From the NCBI GenBank assembly GCA_003550305.1, contig QKYT01000100.1, positions 204,953 through 268,952 on the forward strand: a stretch of DNA of 64,000 nt, given 5' to 3'. Made by a program: the position numbers and the translations under genes. The notes beneath the pieces are model-generated. The model was not told where the DNA came from, ran no database searches, and saw only the letters and a list, made by a program, of their open reading frames with translations. This document shows, in pieces, positions 1 to 12,233 of this stretch; position 1 is the first letter of the stretch; every line of letters starts with the position of its first letter. Origin of the DNA: Glomus cerebriforme (Eukaryota > Glomeromycota > Glomeromycetes > Glomerales > Glomeraceae).

Positions 1-326
1 ATATATTCATTATATAAACTATATACTGAAAAAAAAATCTGATTGATTTGTTTTGATTGGATTCTTTATTTTATTAATAATATATATATTTTTTATACTA
101 ATAAAATATATAATTATGGTTTTTAAAAAAAAATAAACTTGCAAAATAAATTTATAAGAATCTTTATATTGAAAAAATAAAATTCAAATATTTTAATATT
201 TTCTAAATCAAATAATAGTAAATTTATAATAATATTATTAATTTTTAATTGGCTGTTAAAAAAAATATATATATATACACATTAAGTTTTTAAAATGTAT
301 TTTAAATAGTTAAAATTCTTTTATAT

Positions 327-549
327 TAGAGATTGGAATTGATTCTCAAATCTTTTCAAGATTTTTTTCATAGATAACCTGCCTAATTTCAAATCAGTCT
401 CTAATTTTAGCAAAAATTTTTAGTAATTAGATACATTGAAAATTGCTTTGGAGTTAGATTAGTTTATATGTAAAAAAATTGTAAAAAATCAATTCTTAAA
501 AATTGATTCTATTATGTTTCAATTTTTTCAGAATTGATTCCAATTCCTA
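327..549. mobile_element. hAT-type MITE, family A copy 1
   Basis: A 223-bp element with terminal inverted repeats TAGAGATTGGAATTGATTC (left) and, read from the right end, TAGGAATTGGAATCAATTC. It is flanked by an exact 8-bp duplication TTTTATAT (319-326 and 550-557). No coding capacity is visible; the interior holds an inverted pair AATCAATTCTT / AAATTGATTC. The 8-bp duplication and the TAG-G start fit the hAT superfamily (known: 8-bp duplications, YARNG ends). A second copy lies at 17569-17774 in the opposite orientation. Confidence 0.8.
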
Positions 550-761
550 TTTTATATTAGTTTACTAATAAGCTAATGGTAACTTTATTATATAAGAATT
601 ATCTCTTCAAGACTATTGACATATATAAAAATCTAAGAAGTTTTTAGCTAAAGACTGTTCTGTAAAAAAAAATATGATGTGTAGTTATTATAGTTTTATT
701 TTGAAGTAAGTAGTCAATAATTATATATTTATAAATAATATTATTAATAAGGTTATGGTTA

Positions 762-1332
762 CCGTATTCTTCTGATTTTAAGCACCACCTGAATTTAAGC
801 ACTACCCCAACTTTTGACCAAAAAACTTGAAAAACAATAATAAGCATCACCTTAATTTTAATTTTTTTTTATTATATTTCATATTTTATTCAAAATAAAC
901 TTTATTTACAATTCATTATTTTCCAATTCATTATTGATCATTTTTACTATCCTTAATATTTCTCTTAAGTTTATCAATTCTAGATTTGAACCTTCTAGAA
1001 CAGTATGCAATTATGTTAGAAGATAAAGCCATTGTTTTACCCCTTTTAAATGTTTTATTCCATGTCATGGGTCATCTAATTCTTCAGCTAAATTGCTATC
1101 TATATTTACAATTTCTCTTTCATTTTCATTAATCTCCTCCTCTTTTTCATTTTGTCTAAACAAATCATTCTCTGACCCATTTATTGCATTACTAATACCA
1201 CACTTTTTAAAATTCTGATGCACAAAAATGTGAATTTAATAAAAAAAAAAATACTTCCAAATTTAGGCACCACCCCAACTTTAGTCAAAATTTTCCTTCA
1301 AAAAGGTGGTGCTTAAAATCGGGAGAATATGG
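762..1332 (-). mobile_element. non-autonomous DNA transposon with pogo/Tigger-like transposase tail
   Basis: A 571-bp element with ~29-bp terminal inverted repeats: the left end reads CCGTATTCTTCTGATTTTAA and the right end, reversed, CCATATTCTCCCGATTTTAA, both followed by GCACCACCT. Inside each end is a second shared motif, CAC(T/C)ACCCCAACTTT. The flanks show TTA on both sides (759-761, 1333-1335), so a TA or TTA target duplication is likely. On the minus strand about 1100-1230 still translates to FKKCGISNA...GSENDLF, followed by acidic residues, which resembles the extreme C-terminus of pogo/Tigger (CENP-B-like) transposases. The rest of the transposase is missing. The superfamily call is inference. 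Confidence 0.6.
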
Positions 1333-1793
1333 TTACTATAAAAGAAAAAAATCTTTAGATAATTAAAATTATAACAAATAATTAACTGATTTTTTCTTTA
1401 AAGAAAAAAAAGGTTAATATTATTAAATATGCAAAATTATGGTAAATTTAATAATTAAATCATTTTAAGTATTATTTTAATTTTTATTTACTTTATATAT
1501 GAAAGTGTTATTGATTAATATATGTTTTTTATTATTATTATTATTATTTTTAAAAATTATAACATTATAGTGAAATTAATTATTTTGCAGATCGATTACT
1601 TAATGTTAGCCGCCAATATTTCAATATATTGATCGGGATTAAACATTTTATAAATTACGATAGTGTGATTAAATAATTTATGAAATTTAATGTTATAAAA
1701 TTTTGGTTAATGTTATGAAATTGATAGTTATTTACAAATGAAAAGAAAAAAATATAATAAAAATACATATATAACAAAAAAATTATTTATTTA
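1333..1793. other. AT-rich spacer
   Basis: No open reading frame, repeat end or RNA gene was seen. The segment forms the 3' flank of the minus-strand Byr4-like gene and presumably carries its transcript end. Confidence 0.4.
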
Positions 1794-4286
1794 TTAACGA
1801 AAATGTCTTCGTTCATGTCTTGTTAAATTCATAGCAGCTTCAAAAAGCGATCTATTATTATGATAAATTTTAGACTTGTTTCCAGATGAAGAATTATTCG
1901 CATTTCTTCTATTATTATTGTTCCTTAAGTCATAAAGATAACTTCTTTGTAATGAAATATCTCTTAGACCAAATCTAGAATCATTTTTCTTACTTAAAGC
2001 ATCAGGATACCATCTAGTAATCTCATTACGATGTTGTCTTTCCGAAGCTAATAAAGCAGCTAAAAATCCGGAAGTAATATCAAATTCTGAACCAACTTGA
2101 AACTCATTACTATCATCACTAGTAGAATTAGCATGATTATGTTTCGTCCTTAATTTGTTTTTCTTTATATTAGAAGATATATCATTATCACTAATATCAT
2201 CAAATGCTTGAAGTCTATCTCCATCATCATCATAATCAAATCTAGCCCAAATTTCTTCCTCTTCGTCAGAAGAATCATTATTCCAACACATTTTTATTGG
2301 ATCGAATTTCATTTTACCGACAACTTGAAAGGATTTTGTATTTGTTGTACGATTATTCATGTTTGAGATAAGAGCAGGACGTATAGGAGTAGTCAAAACA
2401 TTATCAAAATCCTTTAATACAGAATCATTTCCATCCCAACGTTTCGTTATAGGATTATAAACCATTTCGCCTACGGCTTTAGGATTCTTATCAACATTAA
2501 GATTTCTAATTAATTGTGGTTTCTTCCTTTTACGATTTTTCTTATGTTTACGATGACGTTGAAGATTATCACCATTGTCGGTTTTTGAACCAACAGAAGA
2601 AACACTATTCTTTATATCATACATAGCATGATTATTCGAAGTTTGTGGACGTTCTCTATCAATATTAATTGGTAAATCATCAAATCCATCCAATTCACTT
2701 CCATCGCCAAAATTTTGCTGTCTTGTAGGTTTACGCATAATCTCCAATATAGAAGTAGTATTAGAATTATGATTATTATTAGGAATAGTGTTTTGTTGAT
2801 ATCTTTTTTTATTATTATTCGAATGTATTCTTTTTGGACTTTCGATCCGTTTATTAGTAACAGTTTTCTTCGATGATTTACAAGTAGAATTTGTTGCATT
2901 TGAGGTTTCCGATCTTTCAAGAGTGTTGTTCGTAAAAGATATTGACTTTTTAACTAATCCTTTTAGAGGAAGTTTAGGATTCTTTGAGCTTTGTGGACTT
3001 TTCGGACGACTGATTTGATTTTTTAGGAAATTAGTTTTTGTTGTATTTATTTTTGTTGTTGTTGTAGGCGTCGTTGTTGGTGTCGTTGTTGGCGTTCTTA
3101 GTGATGTAAGACTTTTAGAGAAAACTTTATTGGTTTTCAATCTATGAAGAGAAGATACCGGAGGAGAATTATTATTATTAGTTTTTGGGTGAACTTTATT
3201 ATTGGTAAGAGGAATCGAAGGAGTAGAAGATCTACTATTTTTTGGTGAAGTATTAAATTCAATAGAAAATGATTCACGTCTTGTACGTTTTTGTTGTGTT
3301 GGATTAGGACGAGTAATAATATTTTTATTCTTTAATTGGTCAAGATCAAAAACACTTTCATTACCAATATCCAATCCATTCTCAAAATCATTGTCATTAT
3401 GATGGTTAAATAAAGTTAAAGAATCCATATGTTCAGGGAATTGTATATCATCAAATATATCATCATCTTCTTCCCCGCTTTCAAAAGCGCTTTGTGAACC
3501 ATTCGTCGGTGCTGGACTTGGTAATATAGAATGACGGGATGAATTTCTTGAAGGATGTCTTTCTGATCCAAATGGATCTTTATCATTTAAACTTCCTTCT
3601 TGTTGATGTAATTTTAATGCTTTTGTAGACAAATCTAATTTATCTAAATCTACTTCTGAAAAATCAAAATCGTCATCGACACTTTCTAATGATTTTTTAC
3701 TCTGCCCATTATTAGATTTAGAGAGTACTTTTGAAGGATCTTTAATTCGTTTTATAATTAATTCCCTCGACGAAGAAATAGAATTCTTGGCAGTTGTGTT
3801 TTGTTCTTCTTCGTCTAAACTATCAAATTCAAAATCATTAGCAGCGGTAATATTAGAACTTCCAGGACTACTCTTTTTATTAGAAGTAATTGTTAAATTT
3901 GTAAATCCATCTTCAGGTATTTCCATATCGTTATCCCAATCATCTCCTACCGCAATCACTTTATTATTCTCTCCTCCAATTCTAGTAATCAATCCACTGA
4001 ATTCTTCTTTATTATTTGTTATTACTACTCCCCTATTAATCATCACTTCTTTTACTTTATTAATTAAATATGGTGTTGATGCTGGTGTACTTTTATTGCT
4101 ATTATAATTAGTCACCTCACCAAAATAATCTTCTTCTTCTTCATCTGAAGAATCGTGGATCGTATCCCTTGTCGTTGTTGATAATCCATAATCATTATTA
4201 TTATTGTTATTATTTATTAAAAGTAATCCTGTTTCAGGAATTTCTATATCATCCCAGTTATCTTCTTCATAATTTACTTGTGTCAT
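1794..4286 (-). CDS. byr4: Byr4/Bfa1-like regulator of mitotic exit and septation
   Basis: Intronless gene for 830 residues. Byr4 (fission yeast) and Bfa1 (budding yeast) pair with the TBC protein Cdc16/Bub2 at spindle pole bodies as a two-part GAP for the Spg1/Tem1 GTPase. What is visible: an N-terminal WDDIEIPETG motif (about residues 11-20), repeated as DDWDNDMEIPEDG (about 115) and DDIFDDIQFPEHMDSLTL (about 278), an acidic DDDFDFSEVDLDKLDLS stretch, a long low-complexity Asn/Thr/Ser/Lys middle, then the paired motifs VGEMVYNPITKRWDG and VGKMKFDPIKMCWN, and a C-terminal region rich in aromatic and His residues. The MEIPEDG and KMxFDPxxMCW patterns are typical of the family. It is longer than the yeast proteins (about 570-665 residues), mainly because of homopolymer-like inserts. 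Start chosen at the first ATG, right before the conserved acidic WDD block. It has no close neighbour on either side. Confidence 0.75.
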   Translation of the reverse strand: MTQVNYEEDNWDDIEIPETGLLLINNNNNNNDYGLSTTTRDTIHDSSDEEEEDYFGEVTNYNSNKSTPASTPYLINKVKEVMINRGVVITNNKEEFSGLITRIGGENNKVIAVGDDWDNDMEIPEDGFTNLTITSNKKSSPGSSNITAANDFEFDSLDEEEQNTTAKNSISSSRELIIKRIKDPSKVLSKSNNGQSKKSLESVDDDFDFSEVDLDKLDLSTKALKLHQQEGSLNDKDPFGSERHPSRNSSRHSILPSPAPTNGSQSAFESGEEDDDIFDDIQFPEHMDSLTLFNHHNDNDFENGLDIGNESVFDLDQLKNKNIITRPNPTQQKRTRRESFSIEFNTSPKNSRSSTPSIPLTNNKVHPKTNNNNSPPVSSLHRLKTNKVFSKSLTSLRTPTTTPTTTPTTTTKINTTKTNFLKNQISRPKSPQSSKNPKLPLKGLVKKSISFTNNTLERSETSNATNSTCKSSKKTVTNKRIESPKRIHSNNNKKRYQQNTIPNNNHNSNTTSILEIMRKPTRQQNFGDGSELDGFDDLPINIDRERPQTSNNHAMYDIKNSVSSVGSKTDNGDNLQRHRKHKKNRKRKKPQLIRNLNVDKNPKAVGEMVYNPITKRWDGNDSVLKDFDNVLTTPIRPALISNMNNRTTNTKSFQVVGKMKFDPIKMCWNNDSSDEEEEIWARFDYDDDGDRLQAFDDISDNDISSNIKKNKLRTKHNHANSTSDDSNEFQVGSEFDITSGFLAALLASERQHRNEITRWYPDALSKKNDSRFGLRDISLQRSYLYDLRNNNNRRNANNSSSGNKSKIYHNNRSLFEAAMNLTRHERRHFR

Positions 4287-6603
4287 AATTTTTTTTTTTA
4301 ACCGATAAAATACTTTTTGTAAAGCAATGATCTCATTAAAAATATATAAATATTATTATTATTATAATTTTTTTTTTTTACTTTTGAATTTAAAGAAATG
4401 AATTTATAATGTAATGAGGAATTATGAGGAATGATGAGAAAATATGATGAAAATGCGAATGTAATTTTCTAAAGAATTTATTTTATTTTGTTTTGTTATA
4501 TAAAATACATTTCATGTTTTTAGATTTCAAAAAAAAAACCATAAACTAAAAAGAGCGTAAATTTAAACCGAAAAATTATTTTAAATAAGGTTCACAATGG
4601 TGTGAAGTTAAAAGGTCGATATATTCGTTAGGTTCGGGAAAAAATTTTTTTTTTAAACAGTAAAAAAAAAAGGGGAGGAAATCTTTTTAAGGGGGGTTTA
4701 ATTTATATTTTGTTTTGTTTCCTGCCAAATAAACGGGTCTGATTAAGTATGGGCTTATTTATAATAAGCATATCACGAAGCATATCATTATGAAATTTAT
4801 GCAACAAGTTTGTATGCTGAGAAAAAAATAAATTATGTCATTTAGAATGTTAAAAAGGACCTTTTAGAATGTTTGTTAGACATTTTGCTGCACTAACAAA
4901 TTATTAAAAAACTTTTTTTAGCTATAATCAATATTAATATACTTTTGTGTTACATTTTCTATTTGTTCTTTTTTAATAACATTTATTTTGTCAACAAGTT
5001 TTTGCATCATGCGCAAATAATGATATTTTTTTTTATATTGTATTATGAAAAAAAAAACTAGAATAAAATCTTGATTAGTGAAATTAATTTAAACAAAATT
5101 TAAAAAGGTTCAACTTCAGATGCTATCATGGGTACGAGGAGTAATCATGACGCAACAATTATTTTTCAAATAATGTGATTGCTTTGTTTAGTCTTGACCT
5201 ACAGTAAGTAGTAGGATTCTAACTTCCTAATTCTTAATAAAGTACTATAACTAGTAACGGACAAAATTCTTGTTATATAATTCTTACGTAACTTTTTTAA
5301 TTTTGGCCCAAATTACCATTGGCAAAATTAAGAACTATAATATTTAACATACTAAAAAGACTGTTTTATTAAACTTAATAAAGAATAAAAATTTCTTAAA
5401 TACCAAAAATATAAGATTATACAAAGTTATAATAAACAAATTTTGAAAAAAAATTATGGATAAAAAAAATTTAAGTAAAGAATTTATCAAAATAAAAACT
5501 ATAGCACTAATATTAAAAATAATCTAATAAATAATGTAATCCTAATAAAAAAAAATAAAAATAAAAAAAATCTTAGATGATTTATAAAAAAAAATAAGTT
5601 TTATAGAAACATTATTTATAATAAATATTTTAAGTATAATAGCAAAACAGTTGTTTTCTTTTTTTTTTTTTGAAAATAAGACAGATACAAAATCAACTTT
5701 ATTTAATAAAAAAGCCAAATAAAGATATATAATCTGGTTATCCCAGAAAGGACTATAGTTGTATCTATAATTTACCCTCCATTCCAATACATGAAAAAAT
5801 GGCACTTGTCATATTAAGTTACATAGGTTCTCAAAGTGAAGTCACATTATTAGATCTCCTTACTTAATTATATATACTAAAATTTCTTAAATAAGTTTCA
5901 AACTATCATTGATAAATATGCAATAATGTTAGAAATAATAATATATATATGTATTTTCTCAAAATTTCTCATATATACTCAAAGTTTTATTAGACTTCCT
6001 TATTAATCTTTGTATATTTTTTTATTATAATTTTAAGTAGATTAGTTGATTAGATTTTTGTGATACATTTATATTAATGTAATTTTTTTCCAAAAGTGTA
6101 TTTCAAACTGAAATTAATCTTGTAAATTATATAAAAAAGATGATATCCTATTAGTGAATCCTTTTATTTGCCTTGTATAAAAAAAGTAAAAATCAAATGA
6201 AAAATTCAAACTAATCAAATCTTATTATTGTTTACATCAATAATATCTCTAATTAAATGAACTTGTATTTTTCACAAAGTAATAATAAAATAAGTTTATT
6301 TGATTTTTTGATTTGACTCTAAAAAATTGTCATCATGATGTTAATCATTTTTTCTGATTCTATAGATACTCAAAGATAAAGATAATAATCTTTATCATAT
6401 CTTTTTAAGATAAAATTAGTAACTAAAAAATATTGTAGAACTTTTTTCTTATCAGGTCTTATCAATGAAGTCCAATCTTATTTTTTACTATATAATTTAA
6501 ATATATTTTAATAGATTTCATAGTTTTTTCAATTTGATTTTTAATTAACTATTTAAATTCCCTTTTTTTAAATAAATCATTAAAAAAACATTTCATTAAT
6601 ATA
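4287..6603. other. promoter side of byr4-like gene, then AT-rich gene-free DNA
   Basis: The first few hundred bases are the 5' flank of the minus-strand gene at 1794-4286. Beyond that no gene is supported; an 87-codon minus-strand frame at 5542-5805 is low-complexity Phe/Ile/Lys/Asn and is not credible. An imperfect hairpin at 5297-5332 (TTAATTTTGGCC ... GGCAAAATTAAG) resembles one at 23700-23740. Confidence 0.4.
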
Positions 6604-6611
6604 TCTGAAAT

Positions 6612-6855
6612 TAAGGTTGCCTGCCTAAACCTCTTCAAAATCCTACGATTAGTTTCGTTAAAATTTTACTATAGATTTATTATAGTTTCAGCAGAGTTTT
6701 GACAGTTTCGGCAATTATAATAGGTTTTGGCAGTTTTACTTTTCTCCAGAGTTTCGCCAGTTTTTTAATATAACTTTAATATAGTTTCAGCAGAATTTTA
6801 CTTTTTGGCAAAATGCTATCTTGCCTAAACCCATAGGTTTCGGCAAGCAATCTTA
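6612..6855. mobile_element. hAT-type MITE, family B copy 1
   Basis: A 244-bp element with ends TAAGGTTGCCTGCCTAAACC and, from the right, TAAGATTGCTTGCCGAAACC. It is flanked by the exact 8-bp duplication TCTGAAAT (6604-6611 and 6856-6863). The interior is an alternation of TTTCGGCA/TTTTGGCA-like motifs and carries no open frame. Other copies: 42458-42953 (reverse orientation, interrupted by another element) and a degraded one at 51487-51714. The 8-bp duplication places it with hAT-like elements. Confidence 0.85.
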
Positions 6856-6863
6856 TCTGAAAT

Positions 6864-8160
6864 ANGTAATAATATATATAAATAGTTTATCAAAAATATA
6901 ATTTTTTTGTTTTATAATAGGAAATAATTCAGTTTTTTTCTTAGTTATAATTAAAAAAATTAAATTAAATATTAAAATTAATAAATAAATACTTTATTTA
7001 AAACTTACATTATGTATTTTTATTAATTAGTTACTTTAAATTCATGTTTTTGTAAATATTAGATTCATATTCATAATATAAATAAAATATCTAGAATTTA
7101 GTATATTTAATTCTATCACATTATATATAAACTTCTAATTATCTAAAAAAAAACTCAATTAATCAGTATATATCATTAATATAAATTTTATTTTGAAGTT
7201 TGAATAAATAACCAATTTTGGCCAATATTTTATATTTTTCTTTTCCTACGTAAAGACAAATACTATTTCTTATTATTTAATTATTATTATAAAAAAACAT
7301 ATATTATAAACTCTATTTTACTAATATTGATGATCTGACTTAAAAGTAGAGGTATACTTTAGTAAAAAATATTAATCTGGTTTTCTGATCAAGTCACATA
7401 ATTTATATCGCTCATTTTCTTTTGTTTTTGGTTAAATATTATACAAATTTCCAAAATTAGTAATTTTATTTTTAGAAAAAATATTTTTGTAGAATAGATA
7501 TCACCAAAAAAAAAATAATCTGCATATTTGTAATCAATATTACATAATTAGATTAATAACAGATTGAACAAATAACTAGAATATACTTTTAGTTTGGCTT
7601 TAATATTTTATTCTTTTTATTTAATAAACAGAAAGTTAGTATTACATAATTCTATTTATGATTTATATTTCTTCTATCACTATTAAGCTTTAGATTTATT
7701 GTAGTCTTACTAGCAGACTACTTACTAGATATTATCCATTCTACTTGTTCTTCTTTTTATATAATAGTATATAAAACCTTATTTGACAAAATATATTTTG
7801 TTTTACAATTGATCTGTAATTTCTATTTTTACAATATATCTATTAGGTATTGGATATTAAATAGTATTATAATTATTTTTTTATGTATATTTAATATTCT
7901 GTAAGTTATGTCTGAGTACTATTATCTTATATTTTAAACAAAAATTTTTTTCTTCAAAAGTATATTAAGCACATATATAAGGATCATTAGAATAATTATG
8001 ATAAAAAATTCTTACAATCTATTTGTAAATAATTAAAAGTTAAGTTAATAAATGCATATATTATTTTATGAAGTAAACTAAATTACTTACCATAATATGT
8101 TATAAAGAGTTATTTTATATAAATTTTATTATTTAATTAAAAAAACTTTTGAAATTTAAA
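6864..8160. other. AT-rich gene-free DNA
   Basis: Very AT-rich sequence without coding-length frames or recognisable repeat ends. Confidence 0.4.
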
Positions 8161-10341
8161 TATTATCACCATTTTCAAATTACTGTGATCAGGTGATTGG
8201 TTAATCAATTATAAAAAAAATACCAAAAATACATGAAAATACAAAAAAATGACTGAAGACAAACTAAAAAAAAAGATAAAAATATTAAAATAAACTAGTA
8301 ATAAGATAAATTAATCATATACAATAATTATAGAATAAATTTATTTATAACATTATGTTACATGTCTTATTTGTAACAAATTCAATTTTATCCAATTAAA
8401 TAAATCAGGTGTAATGTAAATAATTTAGTGAATTAAAATAAAAGATCAGTTGTATAACTAAAACAAAAATTTTTTTAAAAATTTTCAAAAAACTGCTTAT
8501 AACTTAAAATTTTATCTATAAAACTGTCTTTATTACATTATTGCCATTTTCAAAATGGTGTATGCAGTGTTGATCATGTATAAAATTCAAATACCTATTA
8601 AGAATACCAGTCAAATAATCAACAAATAAATTGAGCCAATGAGATATTGTGATAATCATGTGATATTTAATAATTAAAATTTTACATGCGAATATTTTTA
8701 TAAAATTCTCATTTTATTTTATATTTTATAAGCCAAAATTTTTTTTACAACTCTAAATTAAACTATATCAAACTTCTAGTCTTTAAAATATCAAATTAAA
8801 AATTTTTTTTTTCTGAGATTTCTAAATAAAAAAGGAGGAAGTAGATAGTGTTAATATCATACTTAAGACTCCCAAATATAACCACTAATTTAATAAAATT
8901 TAAAATCTTAAAATATTTTTATATTTACAATACCTACAAATCACTTTTAAAACCAGTTTAGTTTTATTGAAATAGTTTATAAAATATCTGTATTAAAAAT
9001 AAAATCTATAGTTAGTATTGTTATGCAAAATACCAATAGTTTTACTAATATTCATTAAATTTTTGAATTTTAAAAATTATAATAACTTCTACATAGTTGT
9101 TTAGAACCAGTTTAATTTACCAAAGCATTAAAATTATATTAAATAACAATAAATCTATAATATTTAAAAAAATTTGAAATTTATTTACAAAACTCTAACA
9201 CCAATACTAGTGTAACATTTTTTTTTCTTATTATACCTGTTATATCAAGAGAAAAACAGTTATTCATCATTAAAAACTAAAAAAAAAAGCAACTGAAACT
9301 TAGAATTTAAAAGAAAGACCGATAATCACCAATAATCACTAGTAATCACGGTAATCTTAAACTTTAAGTAAAAGAAACTTCAAATAGTACATAATAATTT
9401 AACATAAAACTCAAGAAGCAGCTGTGAACAAATATATTAACATAAATACTGCCAGAAAATTATAAGTAATCACAAAAGTAAAACATTTTAAATTGTCAAG
9501 TTCAAAATATTCGGCAAAAATTTGGGAGTTTTTTTAATCAGATGATCGATATTGCATATACCATTTTGAAAATGGTGATAAGTAAAAGTTTTTCAAATTA
9601 AATTTTATATATAAAAATCTTATTTATAAAATATTTAAAATAATTTATTATTAAAAAAAATAAAAAAAAAGTTGTTACAAATAAGATATAACAGAATGTT
9701 ATAAATACATTTTTTTTATAATTTATTAAGAAGAAATAATAAATTATTATAAAAATTCAAATTATTTTCATAATCTTATTACAAAAAAGTAAAAAATTCC
9801 TTTAAAAAATAAATATTTCCTTTAATATTAAAATACTAAATATTTTCGAATCTTATAAATTAAAAAATTTTTTTTAAAATAATTATTCTCTAAAAAAATT
9901 AAAAATTTAAGTTAGAATAAGAATTATAAAAAAAATGTAAATTTACTAAAGATTTATACAAATAAAAACAAAAAAGAAATAATTCAACTCATTATAATTA
10001 ATATATTTTATAATAATAAAAACTTAAAAATAAACTTCTATAATATAACTTATAGTGGAATCATATAAAATTATTTGGAATCACTTGAAATCTTTAGGAA
10101 TCACTAGAAATCACTAGGAATCAAAAATAGGAATCTTAAGCTTTAAAGAATACTTTCATATAAAATACTTTGACATAAACTTTAACTACTTTAGGTTATG
10201 AAGTTTAATAAAAGTTAAAAAGTTGTAAAGAAAATAACTGTGTGAGAAATTTTTACTCATATATACTTTTATGTCACACTATTTTTTTTATAATTGATCG
10301 ATAAATCACCTGATCACAGTAATTTGAAAATGGCAATAATA
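8161..10341. mobile_element. ~1.1 kb DNA transposon split by a relative (outer element)
   Basis: The outermost ~60 bases form an inverted repeat: the left end TATTATCACCATTTTCAAAT continues TACTGTGATCAGGTGATT, and the right end (10283-10341) reads the same in reverse with few changes (TATTATTGCCATTTTCAAAT). Removing the inner element at 8541-9578 leaves about 1.14 kb, close to the length of the inner one. No coding frame survives. The bases at both ends allow a TA target duplication, which would fit Tc1/mariner-like elements; this class call is inference. Confidence 0.65.
8541..9578. mobile_element. ~1.04 kb DNA transposon nested in its relative (inner element)
   Basis: The ends TTGCCATTTTCAAAATGGTG (8541) and, reversed, TCACCATTTTCAAAATGGTA (ending 9578) are inverted repeats, each followed by a related GATCAT segment. 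TA flanks both ends (8539-8540, 9579-9580). The interior shares motifs with the right arm of the outer element, such as AATCACTAG(T/A)AATCAC and GTAATCTTAA(A/G)CTTTAA, so the two belong to one family. No open reading frame is present. Confidence 0.65.
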
Positions 10342-11262
10342 TTTTCTTAATTTTGTGATAAACTCTTTCAAAACAATTTCAATAGTAAAAAAAAAATTTT
10401 TTCTTATTATTTAGAATGATAATTGGCTTAAAATTTGTTATCACTCATTTTAATAGTGAAATAAGTGTGATCAACCTATATAATTGATTACCAATTCCTA
10501 TATATACATGCATATAATTACACAAAAAAATATCTCCCATATTCTATTTACATCCCTATTCATAATCACATTGCATCATTTACACTTGTAAACGTTATTT
10601 CCTCCTATATTCTATATATTTTCATATGCTATTATTCATTTTATATGATTATTTTCATACCAATCTCTTTGGCTTTGTGTTTTAGCCATTATTAGAATGA
10701 TTCTTGTTTTATCATGTTCGAAACATTAAATTCAGGTATAATAATAATATTATAATTTTTTGCAAGATAATTTACAGTTTTTTTATGTAATTTATTTTTC
10801 AGATTCTTGATTCTCCTAAAAATTCTCAAAATCGCTTTATTGATTCTTTTAGCCTTTTTTTTCTTTCTCTTATTTAAGCTTGTCCTTTACCAAACTTAAT
10901 TTGTCTGTATGCAAGTAAAATTTTACCAATTTCTGTAATTTTTTTGGTAAATAAGTACATTATAAATGGGATTCAAACTTCCAGATTGATAGTCACAAAC
11001 CTCATATATTTTTTTTGACTCTTTTTGTCTTTTATATATCCATAATAAGATTCATTTGTTAGTTTTTCTAAAGTACATAAGCTTGCAATCATTATTGATC
11101 TTTTTTGATAATCAACTGTTATTTTTTCTTTTGGTTTCAAAATGCAAAGCTCTTAGATCTTTTGATCCTTTCATGAGATTAAAATTAATTCCAATATTTT
11201 TTTTGAAAAATTTTGTGCATGTATAATGATAGTATACTTTAGATCTTTTCTGATCTTAAACT
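10342..11262. other. AT-rich spacer with no supported gene
   Basis: Somewhat more mixed base composition than the preceding 5 kb (CATATTC, TTTATTTCC-type runs), but no continuous reading frame and no repeat end that I can support. Confidence 0.3.
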
Positions 11263-11978
11263 TCAACCTGACTTTATTAATTTTGTTATCTTTTGAATTA
11301 AAATTTTTATGGCTTCATCCACAGTTTCATTATTTGGTATATTATCATAGATTTTCTTACTTTTCAATTTTAAATACGTGATCATTCTTAGAAATTGTAT
11401 CTTTGGAAAGTTTATTATCTCCTTACATTTATTTTCATTTTTATCTACATGCACAATTAAAAACTATCTACTCTGCAGATAGTCAATAATCATGTTATAG
11501 ATTAATCTTGCCAATTCCATCTATTGCTTTAGCAAGTATTTCTATACAAGATTCAGATATAATTTCACATTTAACATTTTATTTATGTTTTTGACATTTT
11601 TTCTTCTCTTATTTTTCTTACTGTTAATACTTTCTTTCTTTTCTTTCCTTTTTCTTTTATGTTTGACTACTCTTCTTTCTTACAATTTGCAGATAAAGAT
11701 AGATAGCTCATGTTCATCGGTTGTTGAATCATTAAAGAGAACCATGAGTTTTATAGAATTGAGTGAGAACATATATTTGAGGAATTTGTAAGTGATTTGC
11801 AGTCCTTTGCATTTGAAATTGATTCCTGATCCAATGTTACTGATGAGTTCATAAGTTGGAAATTAGGAGTTGAGAAGTTGTTTTTGCCATTCAAAGTCTT
11901 CTTTTTACTTGACACTAGAGACTCAAGCATAGAGAAATCTTTTTTGGTAGTGGTACCATGTGGTGGTGTTATTGGCAT
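11263..11978 (-). pseudogene. decayed coding remnant, unknown family
   Basis: Two minus-strand frames with protein-like composition: 11978-11751 (starts MPITPPHGTTTKKDFSMLES) and 11454-11263 (IINFPKIQFLRMITYLKLKS region, then NNETVDEAIKIL). Between them, in another frame, about 11510-11560 reads ESCIEILAKAIDGIGKI. The pieces look like one broken gene with at least two frame changes and stops. I do not recognise the family, and it could be two unrelated remnants. Confidence 0.25.
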
Positions 11979-12233
11979 TTTGAAAAGTCAACTCTGGAAG
12001 AATAGAAGATATATTGTAAAAGTGAATACCAGAAGGAGATGTTATAGCAGTGATTTTTTCTTACTTTAGCCAGCAATACAAGGTGTATGATGAGATTTCA
12101 AGTTTCTAGTTGCTTAGATGTTACAATTGTAAATTACTAAGCAAAATATGTGTACATGACAAATTATTATGCTGATCACTTTTAAAATTAATGTCTGCAA
12201 TAAAGTGAGCAAAAATTTTTTATGCTTTAACTA

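Noticed and set aside
3202..4107. Plus-strand frames opposite the Byr4-like gene
   Set aside because: They are antisense shadows of a long, conserved minus-strand coding frame.
5542..5805. 87-codon minus-strand frame
   Set aside because: Low-complexity Phe/Ile/Lys/Asn text typical of AT-rich DNA; no start context or motif.
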